Source of the DNA: Acephala macrosclerotiorum
Lineage: Eukaryota > Ascomycota > Leotiomycetes > Helotiales > Mollisiaceae
DNA length: 64,000 nt
Assembly (NCBI GenBank): GCA_014904845.1
Contig: MU119433.1
Coordinates: 4,293-68,292, forward strand
Direction: 5' to 3'
Each line of letters opens with the position of its first letter. Positions within the stretch are counted from its first letter, which is position 1. The position numbers and the translations under genes are program-made. Below are positions 49,671 through 60,629 of this stretch, piece after piece. Under the pieces are notes generated by a model. The model saw only the letters and a program-made list of their open reading frames with translations. It had not been told where the DNA came from and ran no database searches.

Positions 49671-52412
49671 CGCGAGTAAAAATAGACTATTTTTTTTTGT
49701 TTTTCTAAAGAAAAAACCAAGTATTATAAGTATTTCCATTTTAAATTACAGAGAAAAAGAGCTATTAATTAATAAATTATTAAAATTTAAAAAAAGAAAA
49801 CTGGAAATAAGAACACGTCGACGCGTTCGTTTAAATAGGCCATGTCTAGTGGCCCCAGCTCTTACCAAGCAGCCTGTCGGTAGTCACGACGTCTGGCTTC
49901 ATGCCTCGACAGGTGATCGCTAAGGTCCTGCTCTTCTAGAGGATAACTTTGGACGTGAGAAGGTATTGAAATTAAGCACTGGATGTTTAGAGAATAAGCT
50001 AATTTTCTCCTTCAGATTATGAAGTTTGACCACGAACGTATTCCCGAGCGAGTCGTTCACGCCAGAGGAGCTGGCGCCTTCGGAAACTTCAAGCTTTACG
50101 AGAATGCTGAAGATGTCACCAGCGCTAGTGTTCTCACCGATATCTCTCGCAACACGCCTGTCTTCCTTCGATTCTCAACAGTGTTAGGCTCTCGTGGAAG
50201 TGCAGATACCGTGAGAGATGTTCGAGGTTTTGCTGTCAAGTTCTATAGGAGGAAGGGAATTGGGGTATAGTTGGAAATGACATCCCAGTGTTCTTCATTC
50301 AGAATGCTGTCAAGTTTCCAGATGTTATCCATGCTGGGAGTAAGTCTAGGGACACATTCTTCTGTACCTCCTTGCTAACAAGGTACAGAGCCCGAACCCG
50401 CAAGCTCAATCTGCCCATAACAACTTCTGGGACTTCCAGTACTTGCACTCTGAAGCTACCCACATGTTCATGTGGGCGATGAGTGACAGAGGTATCCCTC
50501 GTTCGTACAGGATGATGCAAGGCTTTGGCGTCAATACTTATACCTTGACAAATTCCCAAGGCGTTCGTTCCTTTGTCAAGTTCCATTTTACTCCAGCCCT
50601 CGGGGTTCATTCACTCGTGTGGGACGAAGCATTGAAGATCTGTGGTCAAGACCCCGACTTCCACCGCAAGGATCTCAACTCCGCCATCGAGAATGGAGCC
50701 TACCCAGTCTGGAAATTTGGTATCCAGGTCGCCCGGAGAGCAAACAAGACGATTTCGACTTCGACATTCTCGATGCCACAAAACTCTGGCCGGGAGAGTT
50801 GCTCCCTATCAGATACATTGGAGAGCTGGAACTCAACAAGAATCCTGACGAATACTTCACCCAGGTTGAGCAAGCCGCTTTCTGCACAGCTCACGTCGTT
50901 CCCGGCATCGGATTTTCTGATGACCCTCTCCTTCAAGGCCGCAATTTCTCCTACTTCGATACACAACTCTCACGCCTGGGCGGTTAACAGGAAGGCACAC
51001 CATCAAGAAGGGCAAGATCAACTACTACCCTAACCGCTACGACCTGGTCCCCGCCGCCAAGTACTCCGAAGGAGCATACTACGAGTACCCTGAGAAAGTC
51101 GTAGCCATGAAGCAAAGACTTCACTCTGTGAAGTTCTCCGAACATTTTTCCCAAGCCCAAACATTCTGGAACTCTATGTCCCCACACGAGCAAGCACACA
51201 TCATTAACGCACTCGGCTTCGAACTCGATCACTGCGATGACCCGACCGTCTATGAAAGAATGATCGAGCGACTAACAGATATATCACTCGAGCTCGCCCA
51301 AACCGTTGCCGAAAAAGCAGGCGCACCTACACTAACCAAAGCAGGACGTCCCAACCACGGGAAGAAAATGAAGGGCCTCTCACAGACCGAATTCACTCCT
51401 GAAGCTCTTGGACTCCCCCTCACAATCGCCACAAGGATGATTGCTATCATCATCGCTGAGGGGTTTAACTTAGCTGAATACGAAGCTGTGAAGGGGGCTT
51501 TGAGCGCAGCTGGAGCTTTGGTGTTTACTATTGGACCGAAGAGACAGCCTGTTAAAAGCTCCGGTGGAAAATCGGTGTCTCCAGTTCATCATTTTGAGGG
51601 GATGAGAAGCACAATGTTTGATTCTCTTATATTCCCGGCGGAGAACATGTGTCTTCGCTCATGAAGCAAGGACGAGTTATTCATTGGGTACGAGAAGCAT
51701 TGGGACACTGCAAAGCTATCGGTGCTACCGGAGAGGCTGTCAAGCTTGTGAAGATGGCTTGTGAGGTGGAGGGAATGGTGTTTGGTGGGACGGATGTGGT
51801 GGATTCCTACGGAGTCGTTACGGCGAGTAGGGTGGGAGGGCCGGAAAGTGTTGTTGAGGGTGTTAAGATGGTTAAGGGGGCGAAGAAGTTCTTGGATGCT
51901 TATGCATGGAACATTTCGCAGCATAGAAACTTCCAGCGTGAGGTTGATGGGTTGACGAGTATGGTTGCTTTCTAAATGGTTCACTTAAACTTTACAGTTA
52001 CCAATTTATTCGAGGCAGTAGGCACAGGCGAACGGCAATTGGTTTTTTTGGTGCTCAACAGTCTTGATATTTTCTCTATATCCACACGATCATGAGACTT
52101 CCCCGTCTCCCTCCAAATATACCCCAGACCTCTTAAGCACATAGATATGTGTGCTGAGAATAAGATAACGCCAGCCTGAGGTCAATGTTTGTCCTCCACC
52201 TGCTTTTAGTGTTTTGCAATTGCTCTCGTACTCCGTGCAGAAGCGCCTTATTAGTAGTGCCTGCTCTGCTTAACTCAACGCAGTATGGTATTCGCAAACG
52301 CCTTGAAAATCCATGCAAGGAAGATCGACAAGTCTTCCCAAACGCTCGCTCGCTAAAAATCATCGCTTCATAATCAAAACACATGTGATCCAACACTGAA
52401 GTTATCCTTCAC

Positions 52413-54663
52413 CTAGCACTCCATATGGTCGTCATCGAAATCAGGCTCCACGTTGGCCCAACCGCAGTTCCATCGTCGACCATCAGTTTCACCTCCGGTT
52501 CTCAAGTCCTTCGCAGTCTCGTAGTCCTCTCTCCAGAGCCGAACAGTCAAGTCGTCACCAACAGTCGCCAGCTCACCGTCATGAGTCCAGGCCACAGATC
52601 CAACCTCGCGGTCGTGGCCTCTGATGAGGGGTGTACCAATGTCGTGGACTTGGATGGTAGGCATTGCGTAACAGTCGAATGGACTGTACGATTCTCGAAG
52701 GTGAGGCTTGGGGAAGTACCGCTCATCTGTTGGGAAGAGGACGGCACAGTCATCGGAACTTCCAACAGCTAACAACTCAGAGTGGCCATTTTGACTCTTG
52801 CGAAGAGCCGACTTGACATAGAAAGTGTTCGCATGGAACTTTGAGTTGCGGAGCCCGTAAAGGGGACCTTGTCCAAGCCGAGCCTCTCTCTGGTTGGGAC
52901 GTGAATTGGCAGAATCAAGTTCAGGTGCATAGCCGTACATGAGGTGACTAGTGGAGTAGGCGTAGACAATGTTATCCTTGCATAGGGCATAGAATCTGCT
53001 TCCATCAGAGCTGAGATTGAGGGACGTGATTCCAAAGTTTCTGTAATCGAAGTGGAATGGCGATACAGCAGTGGCTGAGAGAGGCAGGGTACGCTTCTTG
53101 CTTGATATGGCTCGAATATCCCACAGCTTGATCGAGGCATCGGCTTCGCAGGCCGAAAGTAGCAAATGGTCGAGACCTTCGGGGAGGAATTGCAAAGCAG
53201 TGACAGAAACATCTGACGAGCGACCAAGGGCCTCTGAACGGCTCGAAGATTCTCCACGACTGGCGATATCTGTCCAGCCAGCAGTAGAAGGTAGAGATTG
53301 GCCAGGAAGTGGTTTGTGTGCGTCCTCGATACTACAGAGAGCACGAGGATACTGAATAGGACTGTTGTTTACGAAACGTGCCCCGCTGGGTCTGTCAGGA
53401 GCAACTGGAGACCACATTCTACATTGAGGGCCATCATATCCGCTGCATCGCAAATCCCAGATATGAATACTGCCATCTCTTCCAGAGGTTGCAAGGACAT
53501 TCTTGCTGTTCGCACCCGGTTGAAATCGTACCTGCTTCAAGGATGCAGTATGAATGCCAAGAATAGCGGTGGTGGTTTGGGTGACCATGTCCACGACTCG
53601 AGCACTCTGATCACCAGAAGCTGTCGCCAGAAGGCTGTCATCGTCGGAGAAAGTCATATTGATAATGGCATTGGAATGGACACGGAAACCGACCACAGTC
53701 TGATCGAAGCCAGGCTTTCCATCTTCCGCAGATTCCAAGAGTCGAATTCGACCTTCTTCATCTCCAACGGCGAGCAATGAAGTAGCTGTGAGACGTTAGT
53801 TGGTGGTGCTTGCACCAAAAAAAATCTCAAACTCACTGTTTAGACCAACTGCAACGAATGGAATAGTGCGCTTCGGCTCGTCACCTAAGCTCATAGTCTC
53901 ATGAACGCCCTCAGGTTTGCTGTAGAATTTGCCGGTAAGATCACGCCAGTCTCAAATAGTCAGTACCGTTACATATAAATTTGGCAGAGCACATACCATT
54001 GACAAGATAGCTGTGGTTCAAGCGTCCAGGACGTCCGAGATTGCCTAACTCCATGTCGAATAGCTGCCCAGAGAGTCCTGAACGAGATTTCGAGGCCGCG
54101 ATCGGCTTTACTAGATCTTGTTGATTGACTCTGCCAGCACAATCCGCCTCTGCACCCTCATCATCAGAGCTTCCATCGGTACCAAAATAGACAGAAGATC
54201 CTTTGGGACATGGCGATGACATAAGGCGCTCAGGCTTGCCATATTCCACGATGGTGAATCCAGGATCCTTCACCTCGCTAATTGCACGTTCTGAACCTGC
54301 CTCGAGCGTATGTGATACCTTCTGTCTCTTGAACTCTCTTGGGAACTCGGGCAGATCATTCTCTTGACCCCAGCTGGTTGGTGGAGGTACCGGGCTCGAT
54401 TGTGCATGTCGGTTCAGGTCCTTGCCAGAGTGGACATCGAATAAGACTCGCCTAGCTCTATCACGTCGAGGAGGAGGTTGAATGCGCGGGGTGAAGAATC
54501 TTCTGAACTTTCGAGGAGTGATAGATGGGTTGCCTCTTGCCTTGCCGCTGTCAGATCTGGAGGGTCGTGGGGGTGATGAATTGAAGGTCTGAACCGGAAC
54601 AGGTGGGGGTCCTTCAGTCGTTCCCTCGCCTGGGATATCGCATATTAGGTCTTGCGAAGACAT
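52413..54663 (-). CDS. WD40-repeat protein, Cdt2/DTL-like
   Basis: Three exons, 54663-53997, 53950-53837 and 53785-52413, give 2154 nt and 717 residues. The first 220 residues are disordered, rich in Pro, Arg and Ser, with a basic patch (TPRKFRRFFTPRIQPPPRR). WD40 repeats follow, e.g. LLAVGDEEGRIRLLES, LLATASGDQSARVVDM, VLATSGRDGSIHIWDLR, LLSACEADASIKLWDIR and SVAWTHDGELATVGDDLTVR. The two WDxR-type endings match the DCAF class that docks on Cul4-Ddb1. Cdt2 in that ligase targets Cdt1 and Spd1 for destruction at PCNA in S phase, and the overall layout fits it. A different WD40 receptor is possible. It is divergent from SPB1, with starts 333 bp apart. Confidence 0.82.
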
Positions 54664-54996
54664 TGTAGTCTTTATTCGTGCTCTTCGTCAGTTGGGTTGC
54701 GTAAATACCGTTGTCCAACGTCGACGTTGGATTCTCGTTGAAGGTCGAGCTCGGAGCTTGTTCAATTAACACGAAACTTTGTCCATGGCGAAGGTCGCGA
54801 TTTCCAAACGCGACGTGAACCGTGCATAACGCCAGCGGCCGCATCGTGCTAACATTTTGGAGTAAGACGTTGTAAAATCCGATAACGATAAGGCGGCGAG
54901 GCGGTGGCAGGAAAAAATACTTCGAGTGGGTGAAGGAATTGAAGACAACCACGACGAGGTGCATTCCGACCGAAGACAACAATTACCGTCGCCATT
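54664..54996. promoter_or_regulatory. Shared intergenic region between the Cdt2-like gene and SPB1
   Basis: The divergent start codons enclose 333 bp that must serve both genes. No site was identified by eye. Confidence 0.5.
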
Positions 54997-57585
54997 ATGG
55001 CTATCCAAAAGAAGCATGGAAAGGGACGTCTTGACAAGTGGTATAAATTGGCCAAGGAGAAAGGATATCGTGCCAGAGCTGCGTTTAAGTTAATCCAATT
55101 GAACAAAAAATATGGATTTCTGGAGAAGAGCAAAGTGCTGTTGGATCTTTGCGCTGCGCCTGGAGTAAGTTTTACTTTACCGCTGTTACTGCGAGCACTA
55201 GGCTAACGAGATTGAAGTCATGGTGTCAAGTCGCTGCAGAGACTATGCCGGTAGGCAGTCTTATTGTTGGGGTTGATCTTGCTCCCATTAAAGCCATTCC
55301 ACGAGTTATCTCCTTCCAGAGCGATATTACCACCGACAAATGCCGAGCCACGATCCGCCAACATTTCAAGACCTGGAAGGCCGATACTGTCTTGCACGAT
55401 GGTGCGCCAAATGTCGGTACAGCCTGGGTGCAGGATTCTTTCAATCAGGCGGAATTGGCTCTACAGGCGATGAAGCTTGCTACAGAATTCTTGGTCGAAG
55501 GTGGAACATTCGTTACGAAAGTTTTTAGATCCAAGGATTACAACAGCTTGCTATGGGTATTCAATCAGCTTTTCACCAAGGTTGAGGCAACGAAACCACC
55601 CTCTTCACGAAATGTCTCTGCAGAAATTTTCGTCGTCTGCCGAGGATTCAAGGCACCCAAACGAATTGACCCCAAGTTCCTGGACCCTCGCTCTGTTTTC
55701 GCAGATCTCGCTGACCCAACACCGAACAATGAGGCAAAGGTCTTCAATCCTGAAGTTAAGAAGCGTAAGAGAGATGGTTATGAGGATGGCAACATGACAC
55801 AGTTCAAAGAGATTCCAGCTAGCGAGTTCATCCAAACCGCGGACCCGATTGCTATCTTGGGTGGAATGAATCGATTGAGCTTCGAGCAACCACCAAATGG
55901 CGATGTTGCTCTTGCTGCGCTCGATAAATTACCAGAGACCACGGATGATATTCGAGTGAGTTGTGCTGATCTGAGAGTTCTGGGGAGGAAGGAGTTTCGA
56001 GCTCTTCTTAGATGGCGACTGAAAGTCCGAGAGAAGTTCGGCTTCGCAACTAAGAAATCTAAAGATGCAGCGGAGGAAGAAGTCGCAGAGGTAGAGCCGA
56101 TGGATGAGGAGCTGAAGATTCAAGAGGAATTGCAGGCATTGAGCGAAAAGGAGGGCTCACGTAGGAAGCGAGAACGTCGAAGAGAGAACGAGAGGAAGCA
56201 GAGGGAAGTGATTCGTATGCAACTGCATATGACAGCACCTACAGAAATTGGTCTCGAGCAAGCAGGACCTAACGGCGAAGGATCGATGTTTGGGCTGAAG
56301 ACCCTCGACAAGTCTGGCGCCGTTGACAAGATTGCGAAGGGAAAGATGGCGATCTTGACCGAAGCGGATCGAAAAGCCCAGGATAGTGGTTTTGCATCAG
56401 GAGAATCAGACGAAGAAGAAGATGATGAGGAAGACCGACTCGATAGGGAACTCGACTCCATGTACGAGCAATATCAGGAACACAAATCTGCAGCTGACGC
56501 GAAATTTCGAGCCAAAAAAGCACGGAAAGAGCACGAGGATGGAGAATGGGAGGGCTTCTCAGCAGAGGAGAACGTCAGTGACAGTGATGAGCTTGAGGAA
56601 GATAGCAGTGACGAATCTGAAGCCGGAGATACTCCTTCGAAGAGATCTCTTTTGACCGACCTTAGTCGCAACGAGAAGAAGTCAAGTAATGGATTGTCAC
56701 GGCGAGCCGCTCAATTCTTTGACCAAGATCTCTTCAAAGATATAGGTGGATTACCAGAGGAATCTGAGCCCAAGGAAGAAGAAAGCGAGGAGGACATCAC
56801 CGCAGATCTCGACCAACTAGACGCCATGAGAGAAGAGCAAGCCGAGGACTCAGACGTCGAGATGGAAGAACCCGAAGAAGCCGAGCAGGTCTCTGAGAGC
56901 GAAGACGACGAAGGTGGATTTGAGGTAGTCAAGCGGTCGAAAGATGACAACCAGTGGGAAGACGAGCCTCGCAAGGACGGCAAACTTGGTATGTAATCCC
57001 GTTCATCCTAAAACATTTCTAACAAGACTAGATATCGACATCATTACCGCCGAAGCGATGACATTAGCCCAACAAATAGCATCGGGCCAAAAAACCAAAC
57101 AAGATCTCATCGACGAAGGCTTCAACAAATACGCCTTCAAAGACCGAGACGGCCTCCCAGAATGGTTCCTCGACGACGAAAGCCGCCACGACAAACCCCA
57201 CCGACCCATCAGTGCGTCCGCCGCAGCAGCCATCAAAGAGAAGCTCCGAGCACTAAATGCTCGACCCATCAAGAAAGTACGTGAAGCTAAGGATAGAAAG
57301 AAGTTCAAGGCTGCACAACGTCTAGAGAAGTTGAGAAAGAAGTCTGCATTGTTGCAGGATGAGGAGGGAATGACGGAGAAGGAGAAGGCGCAGAGTATTG
57401 TGAAGTTGATGAGTAAGGCGGCGAAGAAGAAGCCGAAGCAGCAGGTTAAGGTTGTTGTTGCTAGAGGTGGCAATAAAGGTATTGCTGGTAGGCCGAGAGG
57501 TGTTAAGGGCAAGTACAAGATTGTGGATGCGAGGTTGAAGAAGGATGTAAGAGGCGAGAAGAGAGCTGCGAAGAAGAGGAAATGA
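54997..57585 (+). CDS. SPB1: AdoMet-dependent rRNA 2'-O-methyltransferase Spb1
   Basis: Spb1 methylates the ribose of a conserved guanosine in the 25S rRNA A-loop and is needed for 60S maturation in the nucleolus. Three exons, 54997-55164, 55218-56988 and 57032-57585, give 831 codons and 830 residues. The N-terminus has [20 protein letters not shown] and motif [10 protein letters not shown], split by the first intron just before [18 protein letters not shown] and [13 protein letters not shown] supply FtsJ catalytic residues. Then come the DUF3381 region ([38 protein letters not shown]), acidic coiled coil, and the Spb1 C-terminal domain (KDGLPEW-like [27 protein letters not shown]) with a Lys/Arg tail. 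Confidence 0.97.
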
Positions 57586-59357
57586 GTGGTAGAATAGTGT
57601 AGGAAATGATACCATTATTGCCTCCCTAAGCTTCTTTACGTTTCATGCTAGTTTTGATCCTTCGTCTGTTTTTGTTGTCATTGCTTTGAGAGGTTGCGTT
57701 AAGTGACAGATACTCTCCATTGATTCATCGACTGGCAAGTTATTCTGCCAACTTTTATATTTGTGGAAGCTCATATGCCCATGCCTCTCCTCTTAACCTT
57801 CATAAACCTCATCCTCCCACGCAACTCCTGAACCCATCCATACCCAGCATTTAATTCAACATTTATCAAAAGACTCATGAAGAAGCTATACGCGTTGCTC
57901 CCTTGCTCGACAGCACGGGCACAGATCAACAGAACTCAGACAAAGATTCCTGGAAAGCGACCCCAAGTCCAGTTATTGACTAAAGATCCGAGAGCTTAGC
58001 ACAATTCCTCAGTTAAAGGTCAATTAAAGGGGAGAGGAGAACGGTCGAGATTCGTCAAATCTTGCATACATTCGAGGATGGTATGCTCTCGTCAAAGAAA
58101 CTCGTCCCTTGAAGGATGAGTCCCAACCTCTCTGAGCTGGAAAGTGGAGAGTCTGGAAAACTTCTTGATCTATCGCCTGGCAGGCTGGGCGGGAGCAAGC
58201 TGGGAAGTCCTGAGTTGAAACGCAATTCGGTGTCCGGCATGAGGGAGACAATAAGACCCAACCTGCTTGGGCATCAGTGTTGAGACTTGCGATGAGAAGG
58301 GACGTCCCACAGTAAGAGCTTGACCAGGAAATGGCGGTTGTACCTAAAGTTGCTGATCCTTCCTCGCAGATTAAGGGTCCTTTCCAAGCCATCGATGTTC
58401 TTTGCAGACTCGGTCAGGTTGCCTCGCGCAATCCGCAAGAAGTATCGAAGTTAGCGAGGTAAGGCGGCTTCTTTGAATAAGTATAGCCTTCGTCCTAGAG
58501 ACCAGATGGTGTCCTACCTCAAAGTTGACCAGCAACAGAATACTTCCAATCGTTGCATCATTCGTTCCAAGCCCGACATTCTCCGAACGGGTATTAATCC
58601 ATTTGATAGTTTCGACTTTGAAAGCAAAGTGCTAGCAGCTATTATGGATGAAAGGAAGGATGCGAGCACTCTTATGCATACATCCTCTTGGAACGTGCTA
58701 GTTTCGAGAAGGAATGTTTCTCGTTGGCATTCAGACAGAAAACTTCGGCGTCAACTTGCCAAGTGGTTCGGGAAATGACCAGCCATGAGATTTCATGCGG
58801 AGGACATGAGCTTCGTCAATTTAAAGCAGGGCATAGGGGGTGGCTACAAATCGAGGTGATGAGTGGGCAGATGTAAGAAAACGCAACGAAGGGTGTGGTA
58901 GGATGAACCTACTCGTTTCGAAGACCCAGCGGTCGAAGGAGTCGTACGCGAGATGATCACAACGTAAGTCGTTCGACTAAATAGTATCCCGATTCGGAAC
59001 ACGGACGGGTTGGACAGGATACCAACATAAGTTTCCGGGTAAGCTTGATTTGGGAAGGAAGTATATCAACCCGCTTCCCACCCCAACAAAAGTTGAACCT
59101 CTTCCACCCAAATGGAAAAATGAGATGGGTTTCCGACGAACTCAGAAGCAAACATCACGATGAAGCTGATGACAGTAGCTATAAGTTGATTTCTGCAAAT
59201 GTACATATGACCCACTTAAAGAAGCCTTCATTTCAGCTCCTTTTTCTCTACCGTCTTGAATTTGGTCATTGCTCCAATCGCAACGTCGAGTTCTCAGTAT
59301 CACCCGACAAGCCATAAGAGCTTGAACGAATCGAGAACGTTTTGCTGTCAAATATTT
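57586..59357. other. Gene-free region downstream of SPB1
   Basis: About 1.8 kb without a recognised gene. Short frames occur (58024-58392 minus, 58473-58778 plus) without family motifs. It may contain decayed sequence, but no repeats stood out. Confidence 0.35.
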
Positions 59358-59744
59358 CTACTTATACCCTCCGAATCGAAGCCACACCTCTTTGATGTCG
59401 TTGATATTGTCCAGTCGGTGGACATTTGAGGATATTTTTCTCGTGCTGACGGCGTCATTCCGCAACTGAACGACATTGGGCACGGTCCAGACATTAGAGA
59501 GTCCCGCTTTAATGCTTTTGACAAAAGCTCCTTGGCTTTCACGTTCCTCTTTTCGAAATTCAGCGATATAATGTTCAAGCATTGCAGATGTTGAATCATC
59601 AACAAGCTTTTCTTTCGCTTGGCACGTCGGAGGTGGCTTCCGCGAAAATCCCACTTTCACGCATTCGGAACATAAAGGGACCAGTCGCTTCCGTTGTCTC
59701 GCGCTCGCTTCGATTGGCAGATCCGCGATGACTTCCTTGTGCAT
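59358..59744 (-). CDS. Hypothetical 128-residue ORF
   Basis: An uninterrupted frame from ATG 59744 to TAG 59358-59360. It is basic at the N-terminus, with LCSECVKVGFSRKPPPTC (three Cys that might suggest a partial zinc-binding motif), then a charged helix-like MLEHYIAEFRKEERESQG. No family is recognised. It lies next to a Mutator-like MITE in a transposon-rich tail, so it may be a gene fragment or a chance frame. Confidence 0.3.
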   Translation of the reverse strand: MHKEVIADLPIEASARQRKRLVPLCSECVKVGFSRKPPPTCQAKEKLVDDSTSAMLEHYIAEFRKEERESQGAFVKSIKAGLSNVWTVPNVVQLRNDAVSTRKISSNVHRLDNINDIKEVWLRFGGYK

Positions 59745-59816
59745 ATGCGAGGTTCTCCCCACCTGCTTTGATCATCACCTCGAGATTTGTGTCGGTTGCG
59801 CCAAATCAGGAAAGAG

Positions 59817-60416
59817 GAGCCCCTACACAGGCACCCCGACTTGCTACGCAGGCACGGGTGCCTCTGTAGGCCCGAGACGTTTTAACCGAGGCGCTTTGAT
59901 TGGCTCTTTACATAGGCACCCCCCAATAAGCGAGATTTAGTCGCAAGCATTATATAGGCACCTTTAATAAGCGAGACTCAAACGCACCCAAAAGACTGCC
60001 GCGCTGAGAGTCAAATAATAAAATAAGGGATTAGTTTCGAGCTTATTATTTTTATAGTTTAATAGCTATTAAAATTAATATTAATATTAAAATTTATTAG
60101 CTATAGTAATGTGTACGCTCAATTTTTACCAGTTCACCGTACAATTTATATTCGCGCAAGCGTTGAGATTTGAATAACGACGAGATCTAACTTTATAATT
60201 TCCTATTTGGAAAGCGTTAGTAAGATCAAACCGGTCTTCGGGGACTAGTCTCGCTGATTAGGGGTGCCTGTATAAGACTAAGTCGAAGTCTCTCGAGGTC
60301 GCTTATTGGGGTGCCTGTGTAAAGAGCCAATTAAGGCACTTCGATTAAAACGTCTCGGGCCTACAGAGGCACCCGTGCCTGCGTAGGCAAGTCGGGGTGC
60401 CTGTGTAGGGGCTCTT
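59817..60416. mobile_element. 600-bp non-autonomous TIR element, Mutator-like
   Basis: The arms 59817-about 59985 and about 60245-60416 are long, well-matched inverted repeats starting GAGCCCCTACACAGGCACCC. An 11-bp direct repeat TCAGGAAAGAG flanks the element (59806-59816 and 60417-60427); two extra T's lie before the right copy. Long TIRs with a 9-11 bp duplication are typical of Mutator-like elements. Each arm repeats an AGGCACC motif followed by AATAAGCGA, like subterminal transposase-binding sites. The AT-rich centre has no open frame. Confidence 0.9.
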
Positions 60417-60629
60417 TCAGGAAAGAGACTTTGGCCCACCTATTAGCAGATTAAGCGAGGTGCTAAACCGGCGGAGACTTCACGATCCAAGAGGAGACCA
60501 AGGGTCGGGGGCCAAGGTATACGCGGTAGCTATTTGAATAACAGCTATTAAGTGCTGAGGATCTGTCCCTCATTCTCTTCAGAAGCAGATTTGGCTGCGA
60601 GTTCATACCTCGAGACGATCACCACGAAG

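Larger units (their letters stand above)
39447..49862. mobile_element. 10.4-kb AT-rich TIR element (TA duplication) with nested LTR retrotransposon
   Basis: The outer ends are inverted repeats of about 37 bp: AGAGCTGGGACCACTACACA at the left and, read inward from the right, AGAGCTGGGGCCACTAGACA. TA flanks both ends (39445-39446 and 49863-49864). The TIR belongs to the same family as the element at 28979-29431. The interior is almost wholly A/T with no open frame. Between 40.5 and 49.7 kb lies an LTR-type element, so the outer element proper is only about 1.2 kb and was inflated by the second insertion. Confidence 0.88.
39305..51975 (+). pseudogene. Large-subunit catalase pseudogene, split by a 10.4-kb insertion
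   Basis: Fragments cover a clade-2 catalase with its C-terminal flavodoxin-like domain: MADMKRDVIEPNSKDVLASD before the insertion, then [38 protein letters not shown] (with the catalytic His), [20 protein letters not shown], and GLPLTIATRMIAIIIAEGFN near the end. The insertion lies at 39,447-49,862, and joining the flanks across one TA restores the conserved DFGTKQPVGS. Further lesions are TAA at 49921-49923, a base lost near 50,247, a deletion near 50,400, a base lost near 50,733, a deletion near 50,985, and a base lost near 51,630. Remaining introns (49963-50015, and one from about 50,340) still look normal. With this many lesions the gene is dead. Confidence 0.93.

Noticed and set aside
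39447..49862. Giant cargo-carrying element of the Starship type
   Set aside because: No tyrosine-recombinase captain or cargo gene is visible, and the ends are short TIRs with TA duplication.
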